A DNA stretch of 64,000 bases from Chryseobacterium sp. C-71 (GCF_020911865.1 NZ_CP087131.1:558001-622000), one strand, 5' to 3'. Positions 1 to 9,480 are shown, counted from the stretch's first letter. Numbers and translations: made by a program. Notes: generated by a model from the letters alone, not told the origin.

Positions 1-2190
1 GGATTTGCGCCTGAAAAAGGAATGGTGATCAATTTGGTCATCGACCGTTTTTCTTATGAAGATGATGAAAGTTTTCTTCAGCGTTTGGCAGATTCCATCC
101 AAATGGCTTTTTACGAAGGTCGAGGATATTGTTCATTAAAAAATATTGAAACAGCGGAAAGTAAAGAGTTCTCTAATAAATTTGAGCTTGACGGGTTGGA
201 ATTTCTTGAACCAAATGTTCATTTTTTCAGTTTTAATAATCCTTACGGTGCTTGTCCGACCTGTGAAGGTTATGGAAAAGTAATTGGGATTGATGAAGAT
301 TTAGTCATTCCAAATAAAGCTTTATCTGTTTTTGAAGATGCAATTGCATCATGGAAAGGTGAAACAATGAGCGAATGGAAAAAAGATTTCATTAAAAAAG
401 CAAAAGACTTCCCTATTCATAAGCCTTATCATCAATTAACCAAAGAGCAGAAAAATTATCTTTGGAAAGGTGATGGAAGTAAGACCTTCCCTTCTTTGAA
501 TAATTTCTTCGCAATGCTTGAGGAGAATTTATATAAAATCCAGTACCGTGTGATGCTGTCTCGTTATCGTGGAAAAACACTTTGCCCGACTTGTGAAGGT
601 TTACGTTTGCGTGAAGAAACGACTTGGGTGAAAATTGACGGTCACAATATTCAGTCGATGATTGAGCTTCCTTTGGATGAGTTGTCTCCGATGATCAACA
701 GCTTAAAATTATCTCAACACGATAAGGATATTGCTAAAAGATTATTATACGAAATCACTACCCGACTTGAGTTTCTACTGAAAGTTGGTTTAGGATATTT
801 ATCGATTAACAGAACATCCAACACGCTTTCCGGTGGAGAAAGTCAGAGAATTAACCTTGCCACAAGTTTGGGAAGTTCTTTGGTAGGTTCTATTTATATT
901 CTGGATGAACCATCGATAGGATTACACTCTCGTGATACCGAAAATTTGATTGGAGTTTTAAAAAATCTTCGAGATTTAGGAAATACCGTAATCGTTGTAG
1001 AACATGACGAAGATGTGATGAGAGCAGCAGATTACATCATCGATATTGGTCCGGAAGCGGGTTATTTAGGTGGTGAATTGGTGTTCGCCGGAGATTATAA
1101 AGAATTGAAAGATGCAGATACGCTGACTTCAAAATATCTTACAGGAAGATTAGAGATCAAAGTTCCGGAGAAACGTAGAAAAGCAAAAGAATTTATTCAT
1201 ATCAAAGGAGCTAGAACGAACAATCTGAAAAACATTGATGTTGATGTACCTTTAGAAAGTCTGGTTGTGATTTCGGGAGTTTCCGGAAGTGGAAAATCTA
1301 CTTTGATGAAGGAAATTCTTACTAATGACATTCAGATTCAGCTGGGAATGGGCGGAAAAAAAGGTGATTATGATTCTGTGGAATTCCCAAAAAAACTGGT
1401 GAAGCATATTGAATTAATCGATCAAAATCCTATCGGAAAATCATCGCGCTCAAATCCTGTGACGTATCTGAAAGCGTATGACGACATCAGAGATTTATAT
1501 TCTAAGCAGAAAGTTTCGAAAATGATGGGTTACAAACCGAAACATTTTTCTTTCAACGTTGATGGCGGAAGATGTGACGAATGTAAAGGTGAAGGCGTAA
1601 TCAATGTTTCGATGCAGTTTATGGCTGATATCGAGCTGGAATGTGAAGTTTGTAAAGGAACACGTTTCAAAAATGAAATTCTCGAAGTAAGATTTGACGA
1701 AAAAAATATTTCGGATATTCTTCACATGACGGTTGATGAAGCGCTGACATTTTTTAAAGATAATAAAGAAGATAAAATCGTTACAAAACTGACTCCGCTT
1801 CAGGAAGTTGGTTTGGGATATCTGCAGTTGGGACAAAGCTCGTCTACCCTCTCCGGAGGTGAAGCGCAACGTGTGAAACTGGCTTCATTCCTTGTCAAAG
1901 GTGTGACAACAGATAAGACTTTGTTTATTTTTGATGAGCCTTCGACGGGATTGCATTTTCATGATATTCAGAAGTTATTGAAGTCTCTGCAGGCTTTAAT
2001 CGACCTTGGACATTCAGTAATTGTTATTGAACATCAACCCGATATTATGAAATCTGCCGATCACATCATCGACATTGGTCCGGAAGCCGGAAAGTATGGT
2101 GGAGAAGTTGTTTTTGCTGGAACGCCGGAAGATTTAGCGAAAAATAAAAAGTCGCATACGGCGAAGTATATTGCTGAAAAGCTTAATTAA
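1..2190 (+). CDS. uvrA: Excinuclease ABC subunit A (UvrA), 5' end outside window
   Basis: Damage-recognition ATPase of nucleotide excision repair, acting in the cytoplasm with UvrB. The reading frame is open from the first base, so the N-terminal Walker A region lies upstream of the window. Seen, counting from the first codon: a CPTC zinc-ligand pair near residue 85, a second CPTC near 195, an ABC signature LSGGESQR near 276 followed by Walker [10 protein letters not shown]. The second ATPase half has Walker [10 protein letters not shown] near 427, CDEC and CEVC zinc ligands, signature LSGGEAQR and [11 protein letters not shown]. The layout is that of a full UvrA. Bacteroidota often carry UvrA paralogues, and the UvrB-binding region that would separate them is not visible, so the paralogue class is undecided. 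Confidence 0.9.
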   Translation, partial: GFAPEKGMVINLVIDRFSYEDDESFLQRLADSIQMAFYEGRGYCSLKNIETAESKEFSNKFELDGLEFLEPNVHFFSFNNPYGACPTCEGYGKVIGIDEDLVIPNKALSVFEDAIASWKGETMSEWKKDFIKKAKDFPIHKPYHQLTKEQKNYLWKGDGSKTFPSLNNFFAMLEENLYKIQYRVMLSRYRGKTLCPTCEGLRLREETTWVKIDGHNIQSMIELPLDELSPMINSLKLSQHDKDIAKRLLYEITTRLEFLLKVGLGYLSINRTSNTLSGGESQRINLATSLGSSLVGSIYILDEPSIGLHSRDTENLIGVLKNLRDLGNTVIVVEHDEDVMRAADYIIDIGPEAGYLGGELVFAGDYKELKDADTLTSKYLTGRLEIKVPEKRRKAKEFIHIKGARTNNLKNIDVDVPLESLVVISGVSGSGKSTLMKEILTNDIQIQLGMGGKKGDYDSVEFPKKLVKHIELIDQNPIGKSSRSNPVTYLKAYDDIRDLYSKQKVSKMMGYKPKHFSFNVDGGRCDECKGEGVINVSMQFMADIELECEVCKGTRFKNEILEVRFDEKNISDILHMTVDEALTFFKDNKEDKIVTKLTPLQEVGLGYLQLGQSSSTLSGGEAQRVKLASFLVKGVTTDKTLFIFDEPSTGLHFHDIQKLLKSLQALIDLGHSVIVIEHQPDIMKSADHIIDIGPEAGKYGGEVVFAGTPEDLAKNKKSHTAKYIAEKLN

Positions 2191-2294
2191 TATAATGTTA
2201 TCCACAAAAAAATGTGGATAAGTTGTTAATTTTAACATTAAATTGATATTGCGTATTAAAAATATTCTTACATTTACTATGTAATAAAACTGAA

Positions 2295-2399
2295 ATGAAA
2301 TCAATTTTTGCTCTCTTCGTTTTCGGAATTGCAATTAAATTTGAAATAAATTTAAAGCACAGCATCGTCGGCTGTGCTTTTTTGTTGTTGTCTAATTAA
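2295..2399 (+). CDS. Candidate 34-codon ORF overlapping a terminator hairpin
   Basis: A short ATG-started frame beginning MKSIFALFVFGIAIKFEINL, hydrophobic throughout. A possible promoter precedes it (TTG at 2249-2251, 17 nt, TACATTTA at 2269-2276, one base off TAnnTTTG). A strong terminator stem lies inside the frame, so the transcript may be a small RNA or leader instead of an mRNA. No family is recognised. Confidence 0.2.
   Translation: MKSIFALFVFGIAIKFEINLKHSIVGCAFLLLSN
2354..2383 (+). terminator. Rho-independent terminator after uvrA
   Basis: A perfect 10-bp stem (AAAGCACAGC / GCTGTGCTTT) with a 7-nt loop is followed by a T run. It would end uvrA transcripts or a short RNA starting near 2283. 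Confidence 0.7.
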
Positions 2400-2420
2400 A
2401 AAAAATGAGATCTATCTACT

Positions 2421-2451
2421 GAGTCTGCCTCTAAAGGGCAGATTCTTTTTT
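2421..2451 (+). terminator. Second hairpin with T run
   Basis: GAGTCTGCC pairs with GGCAGATTC (one G-T pair) and is followed by TTTTTT on the plus strand. It also overlaps the 3' end of the candidate minus-strand short ORF, whose stop codon sits in the loop. Confidence 0.55.
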
Positions 2452-2535
2452 GTCATCATCCTTCTGTTTAGATTTACCTAAAGGTTTTTCTTTTGAAAAC
2501 AGGTTGATGTGATTATTTTCTTCATTTGTACTTAT
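2431..2535 (-). CDS. Candidate short polar protein, no canonical start codon
   Basis: The minus-strand frame from 2535 to the TAG at 2431 encodes about 34 residues ending KPLGKSKQKDDDKKESAL, a polar, protein-like composition. The frame has no ATG: the codon where translation would be expected is ATA (2533-2535). It sits 7 bp after a well-formed promoter, so a leaderless message is possible. Alternatives are a start-codon mutation in a decaying gene, or a 15-codon frame starting at the ATG two codons further on. No family is recognised. Confidence 0.3.
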   Translation of the reverse strand: MSTNEENNHINLFSKEKPLGKSKQKDDDKKESAL

Positions 2536-2541
2536 TTTTCG

Positions 2542-2572
2542 CAAAAATAAAGTTTAAGACAGATAAACCAAA
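2542..2572 (-). promoter_or_regulatory. Bacteroidota-type promoter for the short ORF
   Basis: Reading the minus strand: TTTG (2572-2569), 19 nt, TATTTTTG (2549-2542). This matches the TTG/TAnnTTTG consensus with usual spacing and points away from the endonuclease V-like gene. Confidence 0.5.
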
Positions 2573-2602
2573 CTTTTTATAAAAATTATAAACTCTAAAA
2601 TA

Positions 2603-3106
2603 TTATTCTTCTCTCGTCAGTTGATCAAGTTTTTTTAATAAAGTCGGAAATCTAAAATGACCATGCATTTTCTCAACCTTCTTTTGTACTTCATCAACGT
2701 CGATTCCGATTGAAGTTAGGAACAAAGGCGTTTTGCTTTCTCCCCGAAAAACTTCCCTCCTCTTTGAATCGGGAGAAGAAAATCCGTTTTTGGCAATTCC
2801 GATGACAGGGAATTTCCTGTTCAGGACTTCAAAAAGATAACCGCCCAAACCAATTTTTCCTTCATCATTCAAAGTAACATAACCATCAACAATGATGATG
2901 TCATTTGGTTTTAATTGAATTTTTTCTAATAAACTTAAAATACAAGGAAGCTCTCTTTTATAAAACGCACCGCTTTCGTACTCTGCAGTAATTTTTGTTT
3001 TTTCATTAAAAATTTCGTTCTCTTGTTCTGAACTCCAATCTTCAAAAGCTATACACACCGTTTTTGCAAAGTCTTCGTAGTAATAAGTATCAAATGCGTA
3101 AATCAT
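2603..3106 (-). CDS. Endonuclease V-like protein (short form)
   Basis: Endonuclease V cleaves next to deaminated bases such as inosine. The protein resembles that family: an acidic residue in the first strand (D6), an F/Y-x-R-E motif read as YKREL (E52), IIVDG (D74) and the following G-rich segment leading to PVIGIAKNGF. These match the metal-binding Asp/Glu/Asp set and the PxIGVAK motif. At 167 residues it is much shorter than typical family members (about 220), lacking most of the N-terminal region before the first catalytic strand, so activity is uncertain. It is the last gene of a likely operon, 3 bp after the VOC gene. Confidence 0.72.
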   Translation of the reverse strand: MIYAFDTYYYEDFAKTVCIAFEDWSSEQENEIFNEKTKITAEYESGAFYKRELPCILSLLEKIQLKPNDIIIVDGYVTLNDEGKIGLGGYLFEVLNRKFPVIGIAKNGFSSPDSKRREVFRGESKTPLFLTSIGIDVDEVQKKVEKMHGHFRFPTLLKKLDQLTREE

Positions 3107-3109
3107 GAT

Positions 3110-3481
3110 TTAATCTTTATTGAAAAACTCTCCAAAATGCCATAAAATGCCTGCCGGGTCATGAAGAAAACATTCTTTACCCCAATCCATTGTGCGAATT
3201 GGAGAGAGCTTTGAGCTTGCATACTTTTCGGGTAAATTGAGTGATAAAAGTTCTTTGTAGAACTCGTCAGTATTTTCTACTTCGATGAAAATCATGGTGT
3301 TTTCTATCCATTCTTTTGCATAATAATCCTGAAGATAGAAAGCGATTTCCTGTTTTTTAAATACCGAAAAGTTGTTTTCGAGAACCATTTCTTCAAAGCC
3401 CAAATCTCTGTAAAAAGCTCTACTTTCTTCAAAATTTTTAGATCCTATAAAAGGTCGGATTGATTTTATAGTTTGTTTCAT
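3110..3481 (-). CDS. Glyoxalase/bleomycin resistance-like (VOC) protein
   Basis: 123 residues with the single-module vicinal oxygen chelate look: a beta strand with IRPFIGSKNFEESRAFYRDLGF at the start and FLHDPAGILWHFGEF at the end, where the final H and E regions usually bind metal or ligand. Substrate unknown; VOC proteins include glyoxalases, dioxygenases and antibiotic-binding proteins. Its ATG overlaps the stop of the upstream acetyltransferase (ATGA), which indicates translational coupling in a GNAT-VOC-endonuclease V-like operon. Confidence 0.8.
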   Translation of the reverse strand: MKQTIKSIRPFIGSKNFEESRAFYRDLGFEEMVLENNFSVFKKQEIAFYLQDYYAKEWIENTMIFIEVENTDEFYKELLSLNLPEKYASSKLSPIRTMDWGKECFLHDPAGILWHFGEFFNKD

Positions 3482-3924
3482 TTTATCTCTGTTTTATTTT
3501 TCCAGTTATCAAAATTCATTTCAAATTTAATTTCTTTGCCGTGCATTCCCTTTTCTTGCCAGCCAGATTTTCTGTAAAAGATTTCTGCTCTTGTCTTGGG
3601 TGATGTACCCAGCCAAACGGTTTCACTTGTTTTAGAGAAATACCAATTGAGCATTATATCATGTAATTTTCTGCCGATACCCTGATTTTCAAAATCTGGA
3701 TGAAGAAATAATGCCCAGATATTATTTTCTTTTAAATCTACAATCGAAAATCCTACAATCATATCATCAATTTCACAAACCCAGCCCTTGCCTCTTACTG
3801 TCAGAAATTCTTCACAATCCTGATTAGTAACCAGATTGGGATCAGACAATGTGTTTTCTTTCACAACATTTCTTACCATCTGTATCTGTGGAATATCTTC
3901 GATATTGGCTTCTCGTATAATCAT
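3478..3924 (-). CDS. GNAT-family N-acetyltransferase
   Basis: 148 residues with the GNAT fold signature: an N-terminal IREANIEDIPQIQMVR strand-helix and the acetyl-CoA pyrophosphate loop in LFLHPDFENQGIGRKL (Q-x-x-G-x-G type), followed by the late WYFSKTSETVWLGT strand. It would transfer an acetyl group from acetyl-CoA to an unknown amine. It is the first gene of the three-gene operon and overlaps the VOC gene by 4 bp. Confidence 0.82.
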   Translation of the reverse strand: MIIREANIEDIPQIQMVRNVVKENTLSDPNLVTNQDCEEFLTVRGKGWVCEIDDMIVGFSIVDLKENNIWALFLHPDFENQGIGRKLHDIMLNWYFSKTSETVWLGTSPKTRAEIFYRKSGWQEKGMHGKEIKFEMNFDNWKNKTEIK

Positions 3925-3942
3925 TTTAAATTTAAGTTTAAA

Positions 3943-3970
3943 AAACCTACAAGAAAATTCTTATAGGTTT
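3943..3970 (-). terminator. Terminator after the M28 peptidase gene
   Basis: AAACCTACAAGAA / TTCTTATAGGTTT form a 13-bp stem with one mismatch and a 2-nt centre. It lies between two minus-strand genes; on the minus strand a T-rich stretch follows. Confidence 0.5.
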
Positions 3971-3991
3971 AATGTAAATATTGAGCTCAAA

Positions 3992-5047
3992 TTATTTTTT
4001 ATCAACCACAATTCTTGCTTCTCTGTTGGCAATTTCCCAAGCCGTAGCAAAAACCAATTGAGTTCTTTTTTGTAACATCGAGTAGTCTATTTTTTCAACG
4101 TCGTCCGTTGGTTTATGATAATCTTCATGAATTCCGTCAAAATAAAATGCTACAGGAATATTATTTTTAGCAAAATTATAATGATCTGATCTGTAATATA
4201 ATCTCTGAGGATCTTTCGGGTCGTCATATTTATAATTCAATTCTAAATTGACCGTCTTTTTGTTTGCGGCTTCATTAATCACTTTTAGCTCAGAGCTTAG
4301 CATTTCAGATCCAATTACATAAACATAATTTTTGCCTCTGTTCTCAGGATCATCACGGCCAATCATATCGATATTTAAATCAACAACCGTATTCGCTAAA
4401 GGAAAAACCGGATTATCAGAATAATATTCAGAACCGAAAAGTCCGTGCTCTTCGCCGGTTACATGAAGAAATAAAATAGATCTTTTGGGTCCGTTTCCAG
4501 CTTTTTTAGCACTTTGAAAAGCTTTTGCGATTTCCATCACGGCAACCGTTCCGCTTCCATCGTCGTCAGCACCATTGTAAACTACCCCATTTTGTGTTCC
4601 TACGTGATCATAATGTGCAGAAACCACGATGATTTCTTCAGGCTTTTCGCTCCCTTCAATGAATGCTAAAATATTTTCTGAATCAGGTAAGTCTTCACCA
4701 CCTCTTTTCTTCATATATTCAGAAGGAACTTTCTGGTAGTATGAGCCTAAAGTTTTTGGAAATGAGATCCCGAGACTTTTATAATAATTAATCATATACT
4801 CTCCTGCTTTCTTCTGACCCGCACTTCCTGTGTCTCGACCACCCATTTCATCAGATGCGATTACATAAAGATTTCTCTTTAAATCTTCAAGCTTAATGTT
4901 TTGATAAGCAGACTGAAATGCCTTGTCAGTTTTAGACAAACTTGAACTGGCTGAGTTCGACGTATTTTGACCGTTTGTGGCAACTTTTGAAGTTCCGCAG
5001 CTTGATAAAACAACGATAGACAATATAGGAATCAGAAATTTTTTCAT
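3992..5047 (-). CDS. M28-family metallopeptidase lipoprotein
   Basis: A 351-residue zinc-dependent aminopeptidase-type protein. A lipobox LSSC with Cys17 follows a short hydrophobic signal, so it is probably lipid-anchored. The expected di-zinc ligand series is present in order: SAHYDHVG, NGADDDGSG, TGEEHGLFGSE (catalytic and ligand Glu), NIDMIGRDD and RSDHYNFA. A Ser/Asn-rich linker of about 25 residues separates the lipid anchor from the catalytic domain. It likely digests peptides at the cell surface or in the periplasm. It is transcribed alone, divergently from the aminotransferase. Confidence 0.9.
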   Translation of the reverse strand: MKKFLIPILSIVVLSSCGTSKVATNGQNTSNSASSSLSKTDKAFQSAYQNIKLEDLKRNLYVIASDEMGGRDTGSAGQKKAGEYMINYYKSLGISFPKTLGSYYQKVPSEYMKKRGGEDLPDSENILAFIEGSEKPEEIIVVSAHYDHVGTQNGVVYNGADDDGSGTVAVMEIAKAFQSAKKAGNGPKRSILFLHVTGEEHGLFGSEYYSDNPVFPLANTVVDLNIDMIGRDDPENRGKNYVYVIGSEMLSSELKVINEAANKKTVNLELNYKYDDPKDPQRLYYRSDHYNFAKNNIPVAFYFDGIHEDYHKPTDDVEKIDYSMLQKRTQLVFATAWEIANREARIVVDKK

Positions 5048-5108
5048 TCGTAAATTATTTTTCTAAAAATAATAAAAATAATTTAACTTTAACTAAGAAT
5101 CAATTTTA

Positions 5109-5116
5109 TAAATTTG
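5109..5116 (+). promoter_or_regulatory. Putative -7 element for the aminotransferase gene
   Basis: TAAATTTG matches TAnnTTTG and ends 9 bp before the ATG at 5126. It overlaps an in-frame TTG at 5114, so that codon is unlikely to be the start. No clear -33 TTG was found. Confidence 0.4.
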
Positions 5117-5125
5117 ATCAACGAG

Positions 5126-6265
5126 ATGAAAAAAAATTACGGATTTAATGATTTTAAATTTTTCACCGAAATGTCTGAACTTGCTTCAAGACATCAGAGC
5201 TACGATTTGTCATTAGGCCTACCCGATTTTGAGATTGACCCTCGCTTACGCTATTATCTCAAAGAATCAGCCGACATCATCAGTCACAGTTATGAATCGC
5301 TCTCAGGAAGCCCTTTGCTTATAGAAAATATCCTTAAATTTAATTTAAAAAGAACGAACAGCTTAGTATTAAAAAAAGAGGAAGTTAATATAGTTCCCTG
5401 TTCTACATTTGCTCTTTATACTTCATTAAAATCTATATTGAATCCTGGTGATGAAGTGATTGTCATCCAGCCATCTTACTATACTTATGCTCCGTCTATT
5501 GTCCTCAATGGAGGAGTTCCTGTATATTATGATCTTGATAATGATTTTGCAATAAATTGGGAGAAACTTCAAAATTGTATTTCAGAGAAGACAAAAGCAA
5601 TCATCATTAATTCTCCGCAGAATCCTACAGGAAAAACATGGACGGCATCTGATTGGGAACAACTTTATCAATTGATTAAAAATCAGGAAATTTATTTGAT
5701 CTCAGAAGAAATTTATGATATTTATTGTTATGATGAAATTGAGCATTACAGTCCGTTTCTTCATTCTGAACTTAAGAAAAGAACATTCTCTATTTTTTCT
5801 TTTGGTAAAATGTTTCATGCAACCGGCTGGAAAGTGAGTTATCTTTTAGCGTCAGAAGAACTGCTTGATAATTTCAGATGTCACCAACAATATATTTCTT
5901 ACAGTTCAAATGCACCTTGCCAGTACGCCATTGCAAAATATTTAGAGGTTTTTGATCAGTCTGACAATCAAAAAATCATGCAGAATAAAAGAGATATTTT
6001 TAACGAATTAATTAAAGATACACCATTGCAAATAGAGCAAAAATCTGAAGGTGGTTTTTTCCAATTGGTGAATTTCAGAAATATTTCAAAAAGCATGACC
6101 GATGTTGAATTTACAAAATGGCTTACGATTGAAAAAAAAGTATCCTGCTTACCTCTTTCTGCGTTTTATAATTCAAAACAAGATTCAGATTACATAAGGT
6201 TTAGTTTTGCTAAAAAAGACGACGTGATTATTCAGGCTTTGGATCATTTGAGAAAGAATTTATAA
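5126..6265 (+). CDS. Class I/II pyridoxal-phosphate aminotransferase (methionine aminotransferase-like)
   Basis: 379 residues from the ATG at 5126. Seen: a SLGLPDFEIDP N-terminal substrate loop, NSPQNPTGKTW (the conserved N-P-x-G motif), SEEIYDIYCYD (Asp/Tyr contacting PLP), SFGKMFHATGWK with the Schiff-base lysine, and a late IRFSFAKKD arginine that would bind the substrate carboxylate. The pattern fits the YbdL/kynurenine aminotransferase branch, which acts on methionine and aromatic amino acids; the exact substrate is inferred. A start at TTG 5114 is rejected because it overlaps the promoter box. Confidence 0.82.
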   Translation: MKKNYGFNDFKFFTEMSELASRHQSYDLSLGLPDFEIDPRLRYYLKESADIISHSYESLSGSPLLIENILKFNLKRTNSLVLKKEEVNIVPCSTFALYTSLKSILNPGDEVIVIQPSYYTYAPSIVLNGGVPVYYDLDNDFAINWEKLQNCISEKTKAIIINSPQNPTGKTWTASDWEQLYQLIKNQEIYLISEEIYDIYCYDEIEHYSPFLHSELKKRTFSIFSFGKMFHATGWKVSYLLASEELLDNFRCHQQYISYSSNAPCQYAIAKYLEVFDQSDNQKIMQNKRDIFNELIKDTPLQIEQKSEGGFFQLVNFRNISKSMTDVEFTKWLTIEKKVSCLPLSAFYNSKQDSDYIRFSFAKKDDVIIQALDHLRKNL

Positions 6266-6301
6266 AGATTCCCATAGATCAACAGATTTTCACAGATAAA
6301 A

Positions 6302-6328
6302 AAACACCGCATATAATTTGCGGTGTTT
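6302..6328. terminator. Bidirectional terminator
   Basis: A perfect 10-bp stem AAACACCGCA / TGCGGTGTTT lies between the convergent aminotransferase and pyrophosphatase genes, with A-rich and T-rich flanks serving both strands. Confidence 0.75.
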
Positions 6329-6353
6329 AATTTTTATTGAAGTTATATTTTAA

Positions 6354-9089
6354 TTATAAGGACAAAACTCTTACATCAATCCTTCTGTTTTGCGCCATAC
6401 ATTCATCGGTGTCATTGGCTTCACAAACAGGATATTGTGAGCCATAACCTTCGGCTTCTACTCTGTCCGCAGCAATTCCTAATTCTAATAATTTAAGCTT
6501 TGTGGTTTGTGCTCTCAGATTAGATAATTGCTTGTTGGCTTCCTCACTGCCTGAATTATCTGTGTAGCCGCCTAACTTTATTTTAAGATTAGGATAAGCA
6601 TTTAAAATTTCCGCCAAATTCATCAATTGAGCTTCTGAACCTGCTTTTAAATCACTTGAACCCGTTTCAAAATATAAGTTTTCAATCGTGTACCAAGAAT
6701 TTGGATCTAAAACTGTCTGCTTATTATTTTTAATCTGATCATACATTACATAAAGCTGGCTTTGGTTTCCTAAAGAAATGGTTTTTCCACCTTTCAGTTT
6801 AACTTCCTGAATGGCTCCTGTATTATACACAAAATCACCATTTTCATTCAGCTGACCCATTATCTCTTGTGGAGCAACTACAGCGTTCACACCTGCAGTG
6901 TTTTGGTTTACTGAATTAACAGCTGCCATTCCTGTTAGACTTTCAATTTTAGCTTGTCTGTTGGCTTCAATTTTATCTTTGTGCATTACTGCTAAAGTTG
7001 GCGCAATCACCAATGAAACAATCGACATTAATTTAATTAAAATGTTCATCGATGGTCCAGAAGTATCTTTAAAAGGATCTCCTACAGTGTCTCCGGTTAC
7101 AGAAGCTTTATGTGGTTCTGAACCTTTGTAATACGTTTCTCCGTTTATTTTTGCTCCTTTTTCAAATGATTTTTTAGCATTATCCCAAGCTCCGCCTGCA
7201 TTGTTTTGGAACATTCCCATTAAAACTCCGCAAACTGTTGCTCCCGCCAAAAATCCACCCAAAACTTCTGGGCCAAAAATAAATCCAACCAAAAGAGGTG
7301 AAATAATAGCAATTGCTCCCGGAAGCATCATCTTTCTAAGTGAAGCCTCTGTAGAAATAGCAACACATTTTTCATATTCGGGTTCTGCTTTTCCTTCTAA
7401 AATTCCTGGTATTTCTCTGAATTGTCTTCTTACTTCTTCCACCATTGCCATTGCGGCTTGTCCAACCGCTGTAATTGCCAATGATGAAAAGATAAACGGA
7501 ATCATTCCACCGACAAATAATCCTGCGAGAACGTCTGCCCTGTAAATATCAATGCCATCAATTCCCGCAATGCCTACAAAAGCTGCAAATAAAGCTAAAG
7601 CTGTCAATGCCGCTGAAGCAATGGCAAAACCTTTTCCTGTAGCTGCAGTTGTATTTCCTACGGCATCTAAAATATCTGTTTTCTCACGAACTTCTTTTGG
7701 TAATTCGCTCATTTCGGCGATTCCACCTGCATTATCAGCAATCGGTCCGAATGCATCAATTGCTAACTGCATCGCTGTTGTAGCCATCATTCCTGCAGCT
7801 GCGATTGCAACCCCATATAATCCGGCACACAAATATGAACCATAAATACCTCCAGCTAAAACAATAATAGGTAAAAATGTAGATTCCATCCCAACAGAAA
7901 GTCCGCCGATGATATTGGTAGCGTGACCTGTAGAAGATTGTTTGACAATACTTTTAACCGGTCTTTTGCCCATTGCTGTGTAGTATTCTGTGATGATACT
8001 CATCAAAGTTCCTACAACCAAACCAACCATAATGGCTCCGAAAACTCCCATTTTGGTAAATTCTAAACCACGTAAAATCATGGTTTCGGGTAATAAATAA
8101 TTAACTAAAAAATAAGATGAAATTGCCGTGATGACAATACTTCCCCAGTTTCCAAGGTTTAAAGCATTTTGAACACTTGATGTAGAAGAATCTTCATCAT
8201 CATTAATTTTAACGAATAGCGTTCCGATCATTGAAAATATAATTCCCGTTCCTGCGATCAACATCGGTAAAAGAATTGGTGCAAAACCTCCGAACGCATC
8301 GTCCGACATCGTTTCACGCCCTAAAACCATCGTTGCCAAAACTGTTGCTACATAAGAACCAAATAAATCGGCACCCATTCCGGCAACATCTCCTACATTA
8401 TCCCCGACATTATCTGCAATGGTTGCAGGGTTTCTAGGATCGTCTTCAGGAATTCCTGCTTCCACTTTTCCTACTAAATCAGCTCCTACATCGGCTGCTT
8501 TTGTGTAAATTCCACCTCCAACTCTTGCAAAAAGAGCGATTGATTCTGCACCTAGAGAAAATCCGGTTAGGATTTCGATGGTTCTTTCCATTTCATGAGA
8601 ATCGACCATTGCGTCGGGAGCAAAAATCTGTTTAATAATTAAATAGAGCGAGCCTAATCCTAAAACTGCTAATCCGGCAACCCCCATTCCCATCACCGAA
8701 CCTCCGGCAAAAGAAACCTTTAATGCTTTCGACAATGAAGTTTTTGCCGCTTCAGCAGTTCTTACATTGGCTTTTGTTGCGATTTTCATTCCTATAAATC
8801 CTGCCAGAGCAGAAAATACCGCACCAATCACAAAAGCAATACTGATGCTCCAGTGAGAATTTGAATTTGTCGTTCCCATAACAGCCAGAAGAATGGCGAC
8901 AATGACGACGAAGTAAGCTAAAATTTTGTATTCGGCTTTCAGAAAAGCCATTGCGCCGTCAGCGATGTGTCCGCTAATGACTTTCATTCGTTCATTTCCT
9001 GCGTTTTGCTTGGTTACCCAATTGCTTTGGAGAAATGTGTAGAGTAATGCGATAACACCAAAAATTGGCACTAAATAAAATAGATCCAT
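6354..9089 (-). CDS. hppA: Membrane-bound ion-pumping pyrophosphatase with C-terminal OmpA domain
   Basis: 911 residues, about 200 longer than a usual membrane pyrophosphatase. Residues 1 to about 700 hold the many-spanning pump: the PPi/Mg site motifs [32 protein letters not shown] and [11 protein letters not shown]. The [10 protein letters not shown] segment carries Ala and Gly where potassium-independent enzymes carry Lys and Thr, so it is predicted to be potassium-dependent; sodium versus proton specificity cannot be read directly. After a linker (about 700-799), residues 800-911 form an OmpA-like peptidoglycan-binding domain: [25 protein letters not shown] and QNRRIDVRV. Family pumps have a periplasmic C-terminus, so the domain could tether the pump to the cell wall. 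Confidence 0.92.
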   Translation of the reverse strand: MDLFYLVPIFGVIALLYTFLQSNWVTKQNAGNERMKVISGHIADGAMAFLKAEYKILAYFVVIVAILLAVMGTTNSNSHWSISIAFVIGAVFSALAGFIGMKIATKANVRTAEAAKTSLSKALKVSFAGGSVMGMGVAGLAVLGLGSLYLIIKQIFAPDAMVDSHEMERTIEILTGFSLGAESIALFARVGGGIYTKAADVGADLVGKVEAGIPEDDPRNPATIADNVGDNVGDVAGMGADLFGSYVATVLATMVLGRETMSDDAFGGFAPILLPMLIAGTGIIFSMIGTLFVKINDDEDSSTSSVQNALNLGNWGSIVITAISSYFLVNYLLPETMILRGLEFTKMGVFGAIMVGLVVGTLMSIITEYYTAMGKRPVKSIVKQSSTGHATNIIGGLSVGMESTFLPIIVLAGGIYGSYLCAGLYGVAIAAAGMMATTAMQLAIDAFGPIADNAGGIAEMSELPKEVREKTDILDAVGNTTAATGKGFAIASAALTALALFAAFVGIAGIDGIDIYRADVLAGLFVGGMIPFIFSSLAITAVGQAAMAMVEEVRRQFREIPGILEGKAEPEYEKCVAISTEASLRKMMLPGAIAIISPLLVGFIFGPEVLGGFLAGATVCGVLMGMFQNNAGGAWDNAKKSFEKGAKINGETYYKGSEPHKASVTGDTVGDPFKDTSGPSMNILIKLMSIVSLVIAPTLAVMHKDKIEANRQAKIESLTGMAAVNSVNQNTAGVNAVVAPQEIMGQLNENGDFVYNTGAIQEVKLKGGKTISLGNQSQLYVMYDQIKNNKQTVLDPNSWYTIENLYFETGSSDLKAGSEAQLMNLAEILNAYPNLKIKLGGYTDNSGSEEANKQLSNLRAQTTKLKLLELGIAADRVEAEGYGSQYPVCEANDTDECMAQNRRIDVRVLSL

Positions 9090-9299
9090 AGTTTAATATT
9101 TTTTTGGTAATAGAATAATAAATATACCAAATAAATCTATTCATAAAATTAAAAATGATGTAAATTCATTAAAAGTCTAGAAATCAACTTAAGGAGGAGT
9201 TGAAAAAATCTTAATATCAATCAGAAAAAAGGCGAGATTTTCATTATGGAAATCCTTCTTACCCGTAGAATTGCACACGCCCCGACCTGAGTGGAGCTC

Positions 9300-9370
9300 T
9301 TTTTTCTTTCATTGCGATTGGGCAAAATTTGTAGTAAATGACTTCCTTATGTTCGCAATGAAAGAAAAAA
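9300..9370. repeat. Long inverted repeat, probable dispersed intergenic element
   Basis: Perfect 18-bp arms TTTTTTCTTTCATTGCGA (9300-9317) and its complement (9353-9370) enclose a 35-nt loop. GC-rich flanks (about 9265-9300 and 9372-9405) stand out from the AT-rich surroundings. The arms are too far apart and too long for a standard terminator. Confidence 0.65.
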
Positions 9371-9449
9371 AGCGGGAATGGAGGGCGGAAAAGGCGCCAA
9401 AAAAATATTATTGTTAATCTATAATTGATTATTGAAAAATCGAGACAAA

Positions 9450-9480
9450 AAAAGAGCAAATGAAATTCATTTACTCTTTT
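9450..9480 (-). terminator. Terminator after ppa
   Basis: AAAAGAGCAAATGAA / TTCATTTACTCTTTT form a 15-bp stem with one mismatch; on the minus strand it is followed by a T run. Confidence 0.65.

Noticed and set aside
1495..1869. 124-codon frame on the minus strand inside uvrA
   Set aside because: It lies opposite a well-conserved UvrA ATPase region and has no family features of its own.
6898..7845. Three plus-strand frames opposite the membrane pyrophosphatase
   Set aside because: They are antisense to conserved pump motifs and have Ala/Pro-rich composition typical of shadow frames.
9259..9459. 66-codon minus-strand frame between ppa and hppA
   Set aside because: It runs through the 18-bp palindrome and the GC-rich flanks; its sequence is explained by the repeat.
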